DNA of 64,000 bases from Arthrobacter sp. NIO-1057 (GCF_900094805.1 NZ_FMAT01000004.1:62001-126000), one strand, 5' to 3'; shown: positions 1 to 10,143, numbered from the stretch's first letter. Translations and numbers: made by a program. The notes: generated from the letters alone by a model not told the origin.

Positions 1-2
1 GC

Positions 3-938
3 ATGGAAATCAACGTTGACTACATTGCCGCCGGCCTCGTTGACCTCAAAGGCAAACTGCTGGCGCATGGAATCCTGCCCCGCACCAACCACGGATCAAC
101 GGCCAGTGAAGTACTCACCGCGCTGGGCGAACTAAGCCAAACTCTTCAAGAAGCGGCCAGGAGTCAAGGACTCATGATCCTCGGTGGGGGATTGGCTGTT
201 CCCGGCTTAGTTCAAGAAGACCAATTCACAGTCCTGCAGGCTCCCAACCTCGGTTGGGTGGAGCAAAACCTTGATGTGGCATCGCTATTGCCTGAACCCA
301 AAACCCGGTTCCGGCTCTTTAACGAAGCTAACGCCTCGGCACTGGCCCAGCAGCAATTGATGGATGCCCAGGACCGCGACTTCCTCTTTGTCTCGGGGGA
401 AGTTGGCATTGGTGGCGGACTGATCATTGACGCAGAACTCTTTATCGGCCCCCAAGGGCACGCCGGTGAACTCGGCCATGTGGTGATCGAACCCGATGGC
501 AAAAGATGTAGTTGCGGCGGGCGGGGGTGTTTGGAAACCATTGCCGGGCAGGAAGCCATTCTGGCTGCCGCTGGGCTTGGTGCTGGCACGGATAACGCAT
601 CGCGCCAAGAACGAATTAGCCAGCTTTACCAAGCGCTGCAAAGTGGAACCGACGTTGCCGTGAACGCAGTAGCCGAGGCCGGAAAATCCTTAGGGGTCGC
701 CGTGGCCTCTGCCCTTCGTCTCTATAACGTATCCACCGTCGTCTTTGGTGGACACTTTGCCGCCTTAGAACAGTGGCTACGTCCTGCCATGGAAGCCAGT
801 CTCCATGAGCATGCTCCGAGTATTGCCGACCAAGCACGGTTGCTGCGCTCGCCCTTGGGGCAAACCGGAGCGTTGGTCGGAGCCGCACGTAGCGTGGTAG
901 GGGACTTGCTGGAAGCCCCCTACCAGCTGGTCGACTAG
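3..938 (+). CDS. ROK family protein (transcriptional repressor or sugar kinase), 5' end outside window
   Basis: The 311 visible residues form a ROK (repressor/ORF/kinase) sugar-binding fold. They show a glycine-rich ATP/sugar-binding segment (GEVGIGGGLII), a zinc-type motif CSCGGRGCLE near residue 170, and a C-terminal VVFGGHF segment. The reading frame is open at the left edge, and the first residues (MEINVDYIAAGLVDLKG) look like the start of the second domain of a ROK repressor. The N-terminal winged helix is therefore probably upstream of the window, and the ATG at position 3 is probably internal. It would act as a cytoplasmic sugar-responsive regulator. A sugar kinase cannot be excluded. 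The ligand is unknown. Confidence 0.85.
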   Translation: MEINVDYIAAGLVDLKGKLLAHGILPRTNHGSTASEVLTALGELSQTLQEAARSQGLMILGGGLAVPGLVQEDQFTVLQAPNLGWVEQNLDVASLLPEPKTRFRLFNEANASALAQQQLMDAQDRDFLFVSGEVGIGGGLIIDAELFIGPQGHAGELGHVVIEPDGKRCSCGGRGCLETIAGQEAILAAAGLGAGTDNASRQERISQLYQALQSGTDVAVNAVAEAGKSLGVAVASALRLYNVSTVVFGGHFAALEQWLRPAMEASLHEHAPSIADQARLLRSPLGQTGALVGAARSVVGDLLEAPYQLVD

Positions 939-1162
939 GCGGCACTGACCGGTTGCTGTAGTTCGGTCACCCAATTCGCCTGGTCGTCGGACTCAGAACG
1001 TACGTAGACCTCGCGGCAGGGACCGGTTGGAACCAAGCCACGGGCCAAGACTTCCTCGTGCACTGCCTGCCAGCTTTCATGGGTGGTGTCCATGGCTCCA
1101 AGGTGCACCCCACGGATCGCTTCGGGTACTGCGGGAAGCTCGATAATTTCTATATTTTCCAT
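935..1162 (-). pseudogene. C-terminal fragment of a MerR/GyrI-like effector-binding domain protein
   Basis: About 75 codons read as the tail of a GyrI-like small-molecule-binding domain, as found in MerR-type regulators. The recognisable stretch includes GVHLGAMDTTHESWQAVHEE, then GPCREVYVR and WVTELQQPV at the end. A normal domain is about 150 residues and carries a MerR helix-turn-helix in front. Upstream of position 1162 the frame continues but shows no family resemblance, so the N-terminal half is missing. The stop overlaps the stop of the convergent ROK gene. I read it as a truncated remnant. Effector and function are unknown. Confidence 0.6.
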
Positions 1163-1499
1163 TCCCGGAGCGCTAATGGTACATCCTAGCAATGACCTCA
1201 ATGCAGTCCTCGATTCCGGTGTATTGCGTGATGGGTGAGACAAGGTTTTAGGCCAACAATGCTTGTGCGACTCTGCCGAAGAGTGGACCGATGCGGCCAG
1301 TATTTTTAGGTTGATCATCGGCTGTAAATCTGGTTTTGACTAGATGCAATGGTGGCAGTGGCTGCAGAACTAGGCAATGATAACCGCGGCCATCCTGGTT
1401 ACGAACCTTGGTATGGTGCAGGGGTCACGTATAGAGGGTGATCCTCCACTAAAGTTTTAAATTTCTTGGCCACGCACGCGCGCTGGGCGTGCAATTAGA
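1163..1499. other. Intergenic stretch without recognisable gene
   Basis: I see no coding frame with family resemblance here, and no tRNA or clear hairpin. It lies between the GyrI-like fragment and the truncated end of the minus-strand IS110 remnant and may be scar sequence. Confidence 0.4.
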
Positions 1500-2238
1500 T
1501 CAGTTGCCGGGACAAAAACGGAATGATTAAAACGGTGGCATCGGTGCCGACCACGACGATGGTGCGCTCATCTAGGGCGTCAAGGATGGTTGAAGCCCAC
1601 TCGGTGTATCGGCGAGCACCGTGCTTCTTGAGCCCCGCATCGATCCTGCCTCTGCCGGCATGCTTCATCGCAGCTAGATGGGCCAGACGGCAAGGACTTC
1701 GAACACGGTGTCATATTCTAGTCAGTGGCCGGGGGCTCGCTCCAAGGAAGGGTGGATCTACGTGAATAACCCGCGGATTCTGTTGCTGGTTTGCATGATC
1801 TGGCGGTCTCGGTCTAGCTCAAAGTCTGTGAGTTTTCCCAGAGCGGCTTTGTCCTTGTCTGAGGTTAGGATGCTGTGCAACGTGTGCGGCAAGTTGCGGG
1901 CCGTGTCAGCGATGATGAATGCATCCCTTTCCTGTGTTTTCGCCGTTCCAGGATACATATCCGCGATACGTCGCATCGAAATTCCGGGCAGGTAAGCCAC
2001 CGGGGTATCGAGGTGCTGGGCGAAGGCAACAGCCAGCGCACCGATAGTGGATGGCTAATCCACGTCGACCAGCACCGTACCTTTCGTGATGAGGTTCTGG
2101 TAGACCGAGACCAGTTTGTCTTCGTCGTAGGGCAGGGTCTTGTTCAAGATTTTGGTGCCGTCTTTGGTGACGGCACAGGCCCAGTGGTCTTTTTCCCACG
2201 TCGAGTCTAAGGAAAATGGCTGCTTCTGAAGTGATCAT
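1500..2238 (-). pseudogene. Decayed IS110-family transposase (first ~245 residues)
   Basis: The minus strand encodes the N-terminal DEDD half of an IS110 transposase, starting MITSEAAIFLRLDVGK and including MRRIADMYPGTAK and RDAFIIADTAR. It carries several lesions: an extra A in the AAAAA run after LDVGK, an in-frame TAG at the VDVD*PST position, a second TAG in FT*IHPSLE, and a further frame change before AAMKHAGRGRIDAGLKKHG. Family resemblance stops near position 1500, so the C-terminal Transposase_20 portion with the catalytic serine is absent. The element cannot be active. Confidence 0.8.
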
Positions 2239-2696
2239 GACTAGTGCTCCTTTGAACTAGTTCCTGTTCAAAGTCGACCAACCGCAGGTAGCAAAGGCTT
2301 ACATCCACGTTATGACAGGCGTCCATTTTCGGTGTCGCGCCACGAATAACAATTGCCTCGCTGCCATCCCATCCACGGCGGCAACACCCCTGTGAGTATT
2401 GAAGTGGCTGGTCTGCGACTAGCGGGCAGGGTAGGTTCTGGTTAACTCGTCTCGACTGTGACTCAACACCCCTCGGCGATCTTGCGGACTTGGATCCGAA
2501 TTGTCCAGTCGCTACAGCGGGACCAGCGCCGACCTTGTCCGCTTCGATGGCTTGATTAGAAGATTGCCCGATACAGGTGTTGTGGCTCATCACAGGAAAG
2601 CCTCGCGAGTGAACACCGCCGGCTTATCGGCCCATCTGAACGCAGCGGGTAGGGGCGGAAAGTTTTCCTAATTCTCTTGCTGGCAGTAAACGTGCG
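2239..2696. other. Flank between two IS110 remnants, no gene seen
   Basis: Open frames exist on the minus strand, but their translations have skewed composition and no family resemblance. The stretch separates two oppositely oriented IS110 remnants and probably contains their degraded termini. No inverted repeats are clear. Confidence 0.4.
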
Positions 2697-3578
2697 ATGA
2701 CGTGGGTCAATCGAAGAGCTCAGGATGAAATCCGCGTACTTTGGGTTGTCGAGGGCATCAGTAGCTTTGGGGTATTCTTAGCCGGTTCGGTGTCCAAGAG
2801 TGGCTATCGTATGATAGAAGCGCCTCGCAGGTATGCCCCTTCGGCCCTACCGTTTATGGAGCGTGAACTGAGGAATCCGAGGCAAGGCGATGGAATTCGG
2901 ACAGCATTGAATGTTCTGACCGGGGCACGAAAACGGATGATTCTGGAACGGACGTCAAAAATCAATGCGCTCACTGCTCTCTTGTGGTTCGTTGGATTTG
3001 GGAATCGATGCACGGACACCGCTGAGTGAACCACAGATCGTCAAGGTTTCTTCATGGCGTGAGCGCGTTGAAGGGATTGATTTGTCATTGCTCGTGCTGA
3101 GGCTGATCGGATGGCGAAACATGTGCTCGAGCTCAATGCTGATCTCAAAGATAACTAAGAGAAGATCACGGAACTGATCGAATCAAGTACTGCTGCTCCA
3201 CTACTTGAGGTTACCGGTGCCGGACCTGTGATTGAAGCAGTCGTTTGTGGCGCATGGTCGCACCTTGGCCGGGTGCGTTCCGAAGCCGCATTTGCCGCGT
3301 TGGCTGGTGTTGATCTTATTCCTGCTTCATCTGGCGATGTTGAGAGGCTTCGATTGAATCGTGGTGGTGGTCCTCGGCTGAACAGCGCCTTGCATATGGC
3401 TACTATCGTGAGAACGATTCACGATCCAGACACTCGTGCTTATGCAGAACGGAGAAAGTCTGAAGGCAAATCGTCGCGTGAAGTTCGGAGAATTCTGAAA
3501 AGGTACTTCGCCAGGCCCCTGTATCGCTTACTAATCGCATCTCACTCATTGCCGGACGGCCCAATTTCGGCTTGTTGA
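2697..3578 (+). pseudogene. Decayed IS110-family transposase (second copy, different subgroup)
   Basis: The plus strand carries scattered pieces of an IS110-type transposase in several frames. First comes the central helical region (GDGIRTALNVLTGARKRM, then DLGIDARTPLSEPQIVKV in another frame). Then, from about 3228, comes a Transposase_20 C-terminus with SEAAFAALAGVDLIPASSGD, RLNRGGGPRLNSALH and REVRRILKRY. The N-terminal catalytic part is missing and at least two frame changes separate the blocks. It differs in sequence from the minus-strand remnant next to it, so two separate insertions have decayed here. Confidence 0.8.
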
Positions 3579-3819
3579 GAGACATAGAAAATTTGGATCA
3601 TTGGTTAGACAGGAGCAAGACGCAATACCGAGGCTGGTCGGCCCACAGTCTTTATGATCCTCATTCTAGAGATTGTCAAAGAGATAAAGGGACGGATACT
3701 GGTTGGAGTTGTTTCTGCATGTAGCTCATGATAGCCAGAAGCTCCCGCGTGGTGGATCGGCTATGATTGTCGCAGTCAGCGAGCCACGCTCGAATAACTC
3801 GAGCACCCGGGGGGGAATC
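3579..3819. other. Spacer upstream of the MarR gene
   Basis: Short non-coding stretch between the IS110 remnant and the MarR gene. The MarR frame is open back to 3703, but the G-rich ribosome-binding stretch lies directly before the ATG at 3820. I therefore treat the upstream part as leader. Confidence 0.35.
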
Positions 3820-4389
3820 ATGGAGGACCAGGTGTTTTCCGGCATGTTCAGCTTGGCATCCTCGGATCCAGAAGGACACCTGATCAACCCTGCCGGATTG
3901 AAGCCTGAGGATCTGACTCAGATTGATCAGATCATGCAAGAGCTCTCCCGCATGCGCGGCATTGAGCGCAAGATCATGCGCAGTACTCAGCGTTTTATGA
4001 ACCTGAATGAGACGGATATGCGAGCTATCCGTAAGGTGATCTCCTCGACCTATGCGGGTAAAGCAGTCACGGCAGGCGAACTTGCCCGCTACCTAGGAAT
4101 ATCCAGCGCTTCGGTGACCAAGATGCTCGACCGGTTGGAGGCAGGCAAGCACGTCATTCGAAAGCCGCATCCCACCGACCGCCGTTCCCAGTGTGTTAAG
4201 GTCACTGAAGAAACCCATCAGGCAGCCCGGGAGCAGATCGGACGTCATCATGCTCAACGCTTTGAGGTTCTGCGTTCGTTCAGCCAAAGTGAACGGGAGA
4301 TAATCATCCGGTTCCTCTCCGGCACCTCGCAGGCGATGGAAGCCAGTTTGGATTCGGCCTCGCAGAACAACGAATCTTCAGGCAGCTAG
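3820..4389 (+). CDS. MarR-family transcriptional regulator
   Basis: This 189-residue protein has a MarR winged helix. The recognition region includes AGELARYLGISSASVTKMLD and RLEAGKHVIRKPHPTDRRS, the typical wing with a DRRS motif, flanked by helices for dimerisation. The start at 3820 is preceded by a run of G at about 7 nt spacing; upstream in-frame starts at 3703 and 3763 lack this. The gene converges on, and overlaps by 4 bp, the photolyase/DUF2867 chimera. MarR proteins of this kind sit beside carotenoid and photolyase genes in several actinobacteria, so a link to light or stress protection is possible, but that is inference. Confidence 0.85.
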   Translation: MEDQVFSGMFSLASSDPEGHLINPAGLKPEDLTQIDQIMQELSRMRGIERKIMRSTQRFMNLNETDMRAIRKVISSTYAGKAVTAGELARYLGISSASVTKMLDRLEAGKHVIRKPHPTDRRSQCVKVTEETHQAAREQIGRHHAQRFEVLRSFSQSEREIIIRFLSGTSQAMEASLDSASQNNESSGS

Positions 4390-5480
4390 GACTGGACGGA
4401 TTCCGCCTGGCGAATGATATTTCGGATCATCCCAGTAAATACCAAACCATGGAACGGGTAGACAGCCCACCAATAACAGCGTCCAAGCAGCCCCTCGGGA
4501 AAGAATACTGCCCTTTGGATTAGCTCAATTTTGCCTTCCGGGATCTTGCTTACTTTGAATTCAAGCCAGGCTTGTCCGGGCACCCGCATTTCTGCGCGAA
4601 GCCTTAACAGTGAGTTGGATTCAAGCGCTTCCACCCTCCACCAGTCGACAACGTCCCCTAGGGAGAGCTGGTTGCGGGACCGCCGCCCACGGCGAAGTCC
4701 CACTCCGCCGCTGACCTTGTCCATTAGTCCACGCAGTTTCCACAACAACGGCCATGCAAAATAGCCTGTCTCACCGCCGATTCTACGAACCACGGTATAG
4801 ACCTGTTCTGCCGAAGCAATAAGCAGCTCTAGACGATCGTAAACTGCATTCTCGCCAGGCTCCCAGGCTTCTTCCAAACCACGTGCCCAATTCGGTGAAT
4901 GTGGAAGCAGCTGCCAAGACGCCAGATCCTCACTGGCCGGCAGATTCCCCTGCGGGTAACTCTGCGCCTCAGGTGCTGGCAGTGGTTTGCGGATGTTCTG
5001 CTCAAGAAGGCGGTTATAGAACGGGGTAAACACCTTGTAGCCAGTTCCACCGACGGTCTGTATTTCCCACGGTTCTTTGAGCAGAAAGCCGCAGTAGCTA
5101 TGTGCCTGAATCCCACTCTCACCCATTTGTTCTTTGATTCGAGCATCGACTGCTATTTCCGAAGGCGAGTAGCGACGGTTCCAACGGACCGAAGAAATAG
5201 AGGCTTCCTTTTGAAGCTTCCGGAAAACCTATTGAGGATCTCCTGAGCGCAGTATCAGCGGGACACCGAGCTCCCGCAACTGAGCCGCCATAGATTTCAA
5301 TGCATGGTGCAGCCACCATTTTGCAGCGCCCCCAAGTTCGCGGATTCCCGCTGACTCTGTATCGAGAATGTAGAGGGCCCAAGCCTCCCCCTGTTTCATT
5401 CCTTCAAATAAAGCCGGGTTGTCGTTGATTCGAAGATCGTCACGAAGCCAGACTAGTTCTACGGGAGATGCAGATTGCAT
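4386..5480 (-). pseudogene. phr: Photolyase N-terminus fused by deletion to a DUF2867 C-terminus
   Basis: Read 5' to 3' on the minus strand, codons 1-83 (5480 to 5232) are the photolyase antenna-binding Rossmann domain (LVWLRDDLRINDNPALFEG, VPLILRSGDPQ). An in-frame TAG at 5229-5231 interrupts it. The same frame then continues with VRWNRRYSP and GFLLKEPWEIQTVGGTGYK, ending in EAWEPGE. Around 4800-4835 it switches to DUF2867, as found at the C-terminus of SDR-type oxidoreductases (VVRRIGGETGYFAWPLLWKL, GGVGLRRGRRSRNQL, VPGQAWLEFKV). The FAD-binding catalytic half of photolyase and the N-terminal half of the DUF2867 protein are both missing. A 246-residue frame from 5126 remains open but is a chimera with no expected photolyase activity. 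Confidence 0.8.
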
Positions 5481-5617
5481 AGGTGAAGCACTTCCTTTTC
5501 AACTACCAAGCCGTCCACCAGTTCGGTGCTTGGAATATGAACTTTTCTACCAATGAGAAGCGTTGCACTGGATAAACCTGAGCATTAGCAGTGAACTGAG
5601 AACGCAATGAATTTATC

Positions 5618-5655
5618 TAGCTAGGCTAGCATTAAGCTAATCTAAGATTAGATCT
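5618..5655. promoter_or_regulatory. Candidate iron-box-like (DtxR/IdeR) palindromic region upstream of hemH
   Basis: Two overlapping AT-rich palindromic stretches (CTAGCTAGGCTAGCATTA and TTAAGCTAATCTAAGATTA) lie 40-75 bp before hemH. By eye each matches about 13 of the 19 positions of the actinobacterial iron-box consensus TWAGGTTAGSCTAACCTWA. Iron control of ferrochelatase would make sense, but the match is imperfect. Confidence 0.3.
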
Positions 5656-5694
5656 TAGTAGTGCCCTACCCAAACAAAAACTCAAGGATGCGAC

Positions 5695-6816
5695 GTGAAC
5701 GTAGATCTCTCACCGTTCGATGCGATGATTCTGATGTCCTTCGGAGGCCCGGAACAAGAGGCAGATGTGTTGCCCTTCCTCCAAAATGTGACAGCCGGCC
5801 GCGGAATTCCTGACGAGCGGCTCAAAGAAGTCGGGGAGCACTACTACCAATTTGGTGGCCGCTCTCCCATTAATGAACAAAATAAAAGCCTGCTGGAAGC
5901 ATTGCGTCGCGAGCTGGAGCTCCGTGGAATCACTACTCCGCTGTTCTGGGGCAATCGCAATTGGAAACCATTTCTTACCGATGCAGTGCGCAATGAACAT
6001 CAGCGCTCAGGAGCTCAGAAGTTCCTGGCTATCGATACTTCGGCATATTCCTCGTATTCTTCATGCCGTCAGTACCGCGAGGATTTCGCAACAGCTCAGA
6101 CTCAGCTGTTCGCAGAAGGCATCCACGTTGAGTTCGATAAAGTCCGCCAATATTACAATCATCCGGGATTTGCTCAGGCACAGCTTGACTGCGTCCGTGA
6201 AGCCTTAGAAAAGTATCGCTCGCAGGCAGGTTCTTTGAACCCCAGTGCATTCCGCATACTGTACGTCACCCACTCCATCCCCAGCGCGATGCAGCAAAAC
6301 TCCGAACGCCACACCAACGGCTACCAGGCGCAGCACGAAGAACTGATTGACTGGATCGGCACACAGCTGGAACCGGTCTATGGCTCGTTTAGAAGCGAGC
6401 TAGTTTATTGTTCCCGCTCCGGGTCGCCACGAACCCCCTGGTTGGAACCGGACATCAACGATCGTTTGAAGGAACTGTCCCAGGATGGAGTTGACGGGGT
6501 TGTCGTCGTTCCCATCGGCTTCGTTTCAGACCATATGGAGGTCAAATACGACCTCGACACTGAAGCATTCCAAACGGCCAAAGATCTACAGATGAACTTT
6601 GTACGCGCAGCCACGGTGGGAACTCACCCTAAATTCGTTTCAGGGCTCATCGACCTAGCTCTAGAACGCGCAGCACAGGTACGTAACAGCGTAGAACGAA
6701 TCGAGGAAGCAGTAGTGATTGGCAGCGCGCTCTCCTCAGGCAGCGGCGCCTGCTCGCGCAACTGCTGTGAGGGCGGCAGGAAGGTGCCCACGCAGCCGAA
6801 TTGGCCTACTTGCTGA
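5695..6816 (+). CDS. hemH: Coproporphyrin III ferrochelatase
   Basis: This 373-residue enzyme inserts ferrous iron into coproporphyrin III in the coproporphyrin-dependent haem pathway of Gram-positives. The N-terminus has the typical LMSFGGPEQEADVLPFL segment. The proposed catalytic histidine lies in ILYVTHSIPSAM, and the acidic partner in HMEVKYDLDTEA after VVVVPIGFVSDH. The C-terminus is cysteine-rich (ACSRNCCEGG), resembling the [2Fe-2S]-binding tails of some actinobacterial ferrochelatases. GTG at 5695 is preceded by AAGGA. It is a single gene here, without the usual hemE, hemY or hemQ neighbours. Confidence 0.92.
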   Translation: MNVDLSPFDAMILMSFGGPEQEADVLPFLQNVTAGRGIPDERLKEVGEHYYQFGGRSPINEQNKSLLEALRRELELRGITTPLFWGNRNWKPFLTDAVRNEHQRSGAQKFLAIDTSAYSSYSSCRQYREDFATAQTQLFAEGIHVEFDKVRQYYNHPGFAQAQLDCVREALEKYRSQAGSLNPSAFRILYVTHSIPSAMQQNSERHTNGYQAQHEELIDWIGTQLEPVYGSFRSELVYCSRSGSPRTPWLEPDINDRLKELSQDGVDGVVVVPIGFVSDHMEVKYDLDTEAFQTAKDLQMNFVRAATVGTHPKFVSGLIDLALERAAQVRNSVERIEEAVVIGSALSSGSGACSRNCCEGGRKVPTQPNWPTC

Positions 6817-8834
6817 TGCTGGTCAGAGGCCTCGGTAAGCGTGGCCTGCTAGGGTTTTCGGATCTGCGTAAGTGGACTGATGGGCACGCTCGAACAAGCT
6901 GGCAGGTTGGCCTGATAGTTCCACGTTGCTTTCGCTCAGCAGGAAGATTCTCAACTGTGTGGCTGGACGGGACACCTTACGACTACATGCAAGGCGATTC
7001 CTAGAACTGCACTGTAAATCAACCTTAGCTCGATTAGGTTCAAGTGTCTCGTTGGTTGTCTCAAACCAAGGTTCCAGTGGTGCCGGAGGCAGTGCTGACG
7101 CGTATTCTTCCATTCGATGCCCTGTGCTAGACAGTGGTTGAAGGGAATCTATACAGCCGCGGGTTTCACTATTAGTTGGTAGTCTCCCCAGTTTCCGCTC
7201 CGCGAAGACTTGGAGCACCGGTGAATTTACTATTCCAAACTCAGTCTTGTGCACAAATCTCAAAGCCACTGACTATTGTAGATTCATGCCAGCTGTTGGG
7301 GTGTACCATCTGCATCGAGTAGTACTACCCGTCACCGGCTAGGGCAGTCAGCCTGAGACTGAACGCAACTGCCTAAGCCAGTTGCTGTCGATGCTGTAGC
7401 TGACAAGTCAAGGACCGTGAAAAAGCTGCAGCCCACCGCGACCTCCCCTGTAGAAATAGTGGCCAGCAAGCTGCGTCTGTTCGCGCAGGAATGCACCGTC
7501 CTATTGTCCCTGATTTGTTAGAGCCTGCCACCGCTACAAGGACCGCGCCCCGCCTTTGTGGGCGGCAAGCGTCGCCTCGTCTCCTGTTCGCGCACCGAAA
7601 AGAGCCGGGCTGATGTAGCTGTGCCGCCCAGTTTGTGGCTCTGCCGGCAGTCGCAATAATGGCACCAAACTCAGCGCTACTCATAAATGTGACCCGGCGA
7701 CTTCAACACTGTTACCCGGTTTCACTGAGAAAATACCTCTAGGGAACGATGCGCTGGGTTGGGCTGAATCTGCCCCGAAATGTGAAGTGCGGGAGGCTCA
7801 AATGGACTGTGCTTAGCTGGAATTCGGGGCAAAGTCCACCGGCAGAAGCGGAAGACGATCAGCTGGAGCCATCTAGCCGAGTATTCGAGTGCTGCGCTGA
7901 CAGAGGATCTTAGCGCCTCAAATATCATCGTTCCTACCTTCAACCTGCTTGCGCATTGCAGGTCGTTGGTATGTGTTCGAACGCACGCTGACTGCATCTG
8001 CGGTTCCTCGGGCAGCGCCTGGCGCGTGAATTCATATTCTACAGTGCCTACTCCCTGGTACCGAGTGCGACACTTGCTCCCGAGCTCGTCCCCGCTGCTG
8101 CATGGGGAGTGCAAACGGGTTCGAGCGGGGGCAAAGTTCCCTAATCCACTGATGCTGACACGGCGTCGATCATTACTAACGGAACAACCACGTCTATTGG
8201 TAGGGGCCCTGTTTGGGGCTAACTCGCAGTAGCCTCGATCGGAGCTGACGCCGTCGGTTACTCCCGAGGTATCCGCACCATCAAATTCTCGGATCGGTCA
8301 TTTTATCTACAGAAGTCGGTAAACGGTGGTTTCTATTTTAGAGTGGTGACCGAAAATAGTTATGGGAGCGAATTGCGTGCTGTCTCTAGAATCGTCACGG
8401 AGCATTGGATATATTCGCCTGATGCAAACCTTCAGAAATAGGAGTGTCTCCGACGGTACGTGTGGATAGCGCGAATTGGTGTCCTTCGGTGCTGGCTCCG
8501 CAATCCACCACCAAGTTGTGATCGTTGCCATCGGCATGCTAGCGATGCCTGCACCTGTTGGATCTGAAGTTAACGGTAAGAGAGACAGGAAGGCGACAGC
8601 AAGATACCTTCTGCGCCAGAAAATCATTGATATCCATGATTAAGCTCGACTTCGTGACGTACAGCTCGAGATTCGCTAATCGTTTCGGTAAACTTTGGTC
8701 GTAAGAGCCCCTAACTCTTGCAACGGACCTCCGGGTTTTAGTGCGCAGGACAGGGGCATATTTTTTGCCCGGCACCGTGCCGGGACGGCGCTAAGCACGC
8801 CGCAACCGCTGCTTTAAGCAAGGGGGAGGATCCC
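6817..8834. other. Two-kilobase stretch without recognisable gene
   Basis: Every frame is broken at short intervals. The longest minus-strand frames (6823-7269, 7373-7684, 7722-8114) give translations with no family resemblance and skewed composition. I found no transposase motif, tRNA or CRISPR repeat. The stretch separates hemH from purA. It could hold decayed genes too old to recognise, or unannotated RNA. Confidence 0.45.
8768..8784 (+). other. Small hairpin in the purA leader
   Basis: CCCGGC and GCCGGG flank a 5-nt loop about 50 bp before the purA start, just after a run of T. It has no T-run downstream on the plus strand, so it is not a simple terminator for upstream genes. A leader structure is possible. 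Confidence 0.25.
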
Positions 8835-10124
8835 ATGCCAGCAATCGTGATCGTCGGAGCCCAATGGGGCGATGAGGGTAAAGGAAAAGCTACCGACCTG
8901 CTCGGTGGCAAGGTCGACTATGTGGTCAAGCCAAACGGCGGCAACAACGCCGGGCACACCGTAGTCGTCGGCGGAGAGAAGTACGAGCTAAAGCTCCTTC
9001 CAGCCGGCATCCTTTCCCCGAACGCCACTCCGATTATCGGCAATGGCTGCGTGGTGAACCTTGAAGCCCTCTTTGATGAAATCGACGGCCTAGAATCCCG
9101 CGGCGCCGACACCTCGAAGCTGCGCGTTTCCGCCAATGCCCACCTGGTGGCCCCGTACCACCAGACCATGGACAAGGTCACCGAACGCTTCCTGGGCAAG
9201 CGGGCCATCGGCACCACCGGCCGCGGCATCGGCCCGGCCTACATGGATAAGGTCGGACGCCTAGGCATCCGCGTGCAGGACGTCTTCGACGAGTCCATCC
9301 TGCGCCAGAAGGTCGAAGGTGCACTGCGCCAGAAGAACGAACTGCTGGTCAAGATCTACAACCGCCGCAGCGTCGAGGTTGAGGAAATTGTTTCGTACTT
9401 CCTGTCCTACGCTGAGCGTCTGCGCCCACTGGTCATCGACTCCACCTATGAGCTGAACAAGGCTCTGGATGAGGACAAGGTGGTACTGATGGAAGGCGGT
9501 CAGGCGACCTTCCTGGACGTGGACCACGGCACCTACCCATTCGTGACTTCCTCCAACCCAACTGCTGGCGGCGCGTCGGTGGGCTCGGGCATTGGCCCGA
9601 CCCGGATTACTCGCTCCATCGGTATAATCAAGGCTTACACCACTCGTGTGGGTGCTGGTCCGTTCCCGACCGAGCTCTTTGATGAGATGGGTATTTACCT
9701 GCAGAAGACCGGTGGCGAGTTCGGTGTGAACACCGGTCGTCCACGTCGTTGTGGTTGGTACGATGCGGTTCTGGCTCGCCACGCTTCGCGCGTGAATGGC
9801 TTCACCGACTACTTCGTGACCAAGCTGGATGTGCTGACCAACATTGAGCAGATCCCAGTGTGCGTGGCTTATGACGTTGACGGTGTCCGCCACGATGAAA
9901 TGCCAATGACTCAGACTGACTTCCACCACGCGAAGCCGATCTTCGAGTACTTCCCGGGCTGGACCGAGGACATTTCGGACGCCAAGACCATGGAAGAACT
10001 TCCGGAAAACGCCCGGAACTACATCCTGGCATTGGAAAAGATCAGCGGCACCCGGATCTCCGCAATCGGCGTGGGTCCTGACCGCGACCAGACGATCGTG
10101 CGCCACGACCTGCTCAACGACTAG
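8835..10124 (+). CDS. purA: Adenylosuccinate synthetase
   Basis: This 429-residue cytoplasmic enzyme condenses IMP and aspartate with GTP to adenylosuccinate, the first committed step to AMP. The N-terminal P-loop GDEGKGK, the IMP-binding [10 protein letters not shown] and [15 protein letters not shown] segments and the C-terminal [16 protein letters not shown] are all present. Length equals the family norm (about 430). The start at 8835 follows a strong AAGGGGGAGG ribosome-binding site. The gene stands alone and is closed by a hairpin terminator. Its codon usage is that of a well-expressed housekeeping gene, unlike the decayed DNA on both sides. Confidence 0.98.
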   Translation: MPAIVIVGAQWGDEGKGKATDLLGGKVDYVVKPNGGNNAGHTVVVGGEKYELKLLPAGILSPNATPIIGNGCVVNLEALFDEIDGLESRGADTSKLRVSANAHLVAPYHQTMDKVTERFLGKRAIGTTGRGIGPAYMDKVGRLGIRVQDVFDESILRQKVEGALRQKNELLVKIYNRRSVEVEEIVSYFLSYAERLRPLVIDSTYELNKALDEDKVVLMEGGQATFLDVDHGTYPFVTSSNPTAGGASVGSGIGPTRITRSIGIIKAYTTRVGAGPFPTELFDEMGIYLQKTGGEFGVNTGRPRRCGWYDAVLARHASRVNGFTDYFVTKLDVLTNIEQIPVCVAYDVDGVRHDEMPMTQTDFHHAKPIFEYFPGWTEDISDAKTMEELPENARNYILALEKISGTRISAIGVGPDRDQTIVRHDLLND

Positions 10125-10143
10125 CGGCTGAACCAACGACAAC

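Noticed and set aside
2207-2593. Minus-strand open frame of 128 codons between the IS110 remnants.
   Set aside because: Its last part is out of frame with the IS110 coding sequence, and the translation has no family resemblance or start signal.
1735-5231. In-frame TAG codons in several otherwise continuous frames (two in the IS110 remnant, one in photolyase), hinting at amber suppression or recoding.
   Set aside because: The same genes carry frameshifts, deletions or missing domains, and intact genes here (purA, the MarR gene, the second CGD fusion) use TAG as a normal stop. Ordinary decay explains it.
6823-7269. 148-codon minus-strand frame after hemH.
   Set aside because: No ribosome-binding site, skewed composition, no family pattern; probably chance in a non-coding stretch.
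8104-8140. GGTTCGAGC resembling a tRNA T-loop.
   Set aside because: No acceptor, D or anticodon stems can be folded at tRNA distances.
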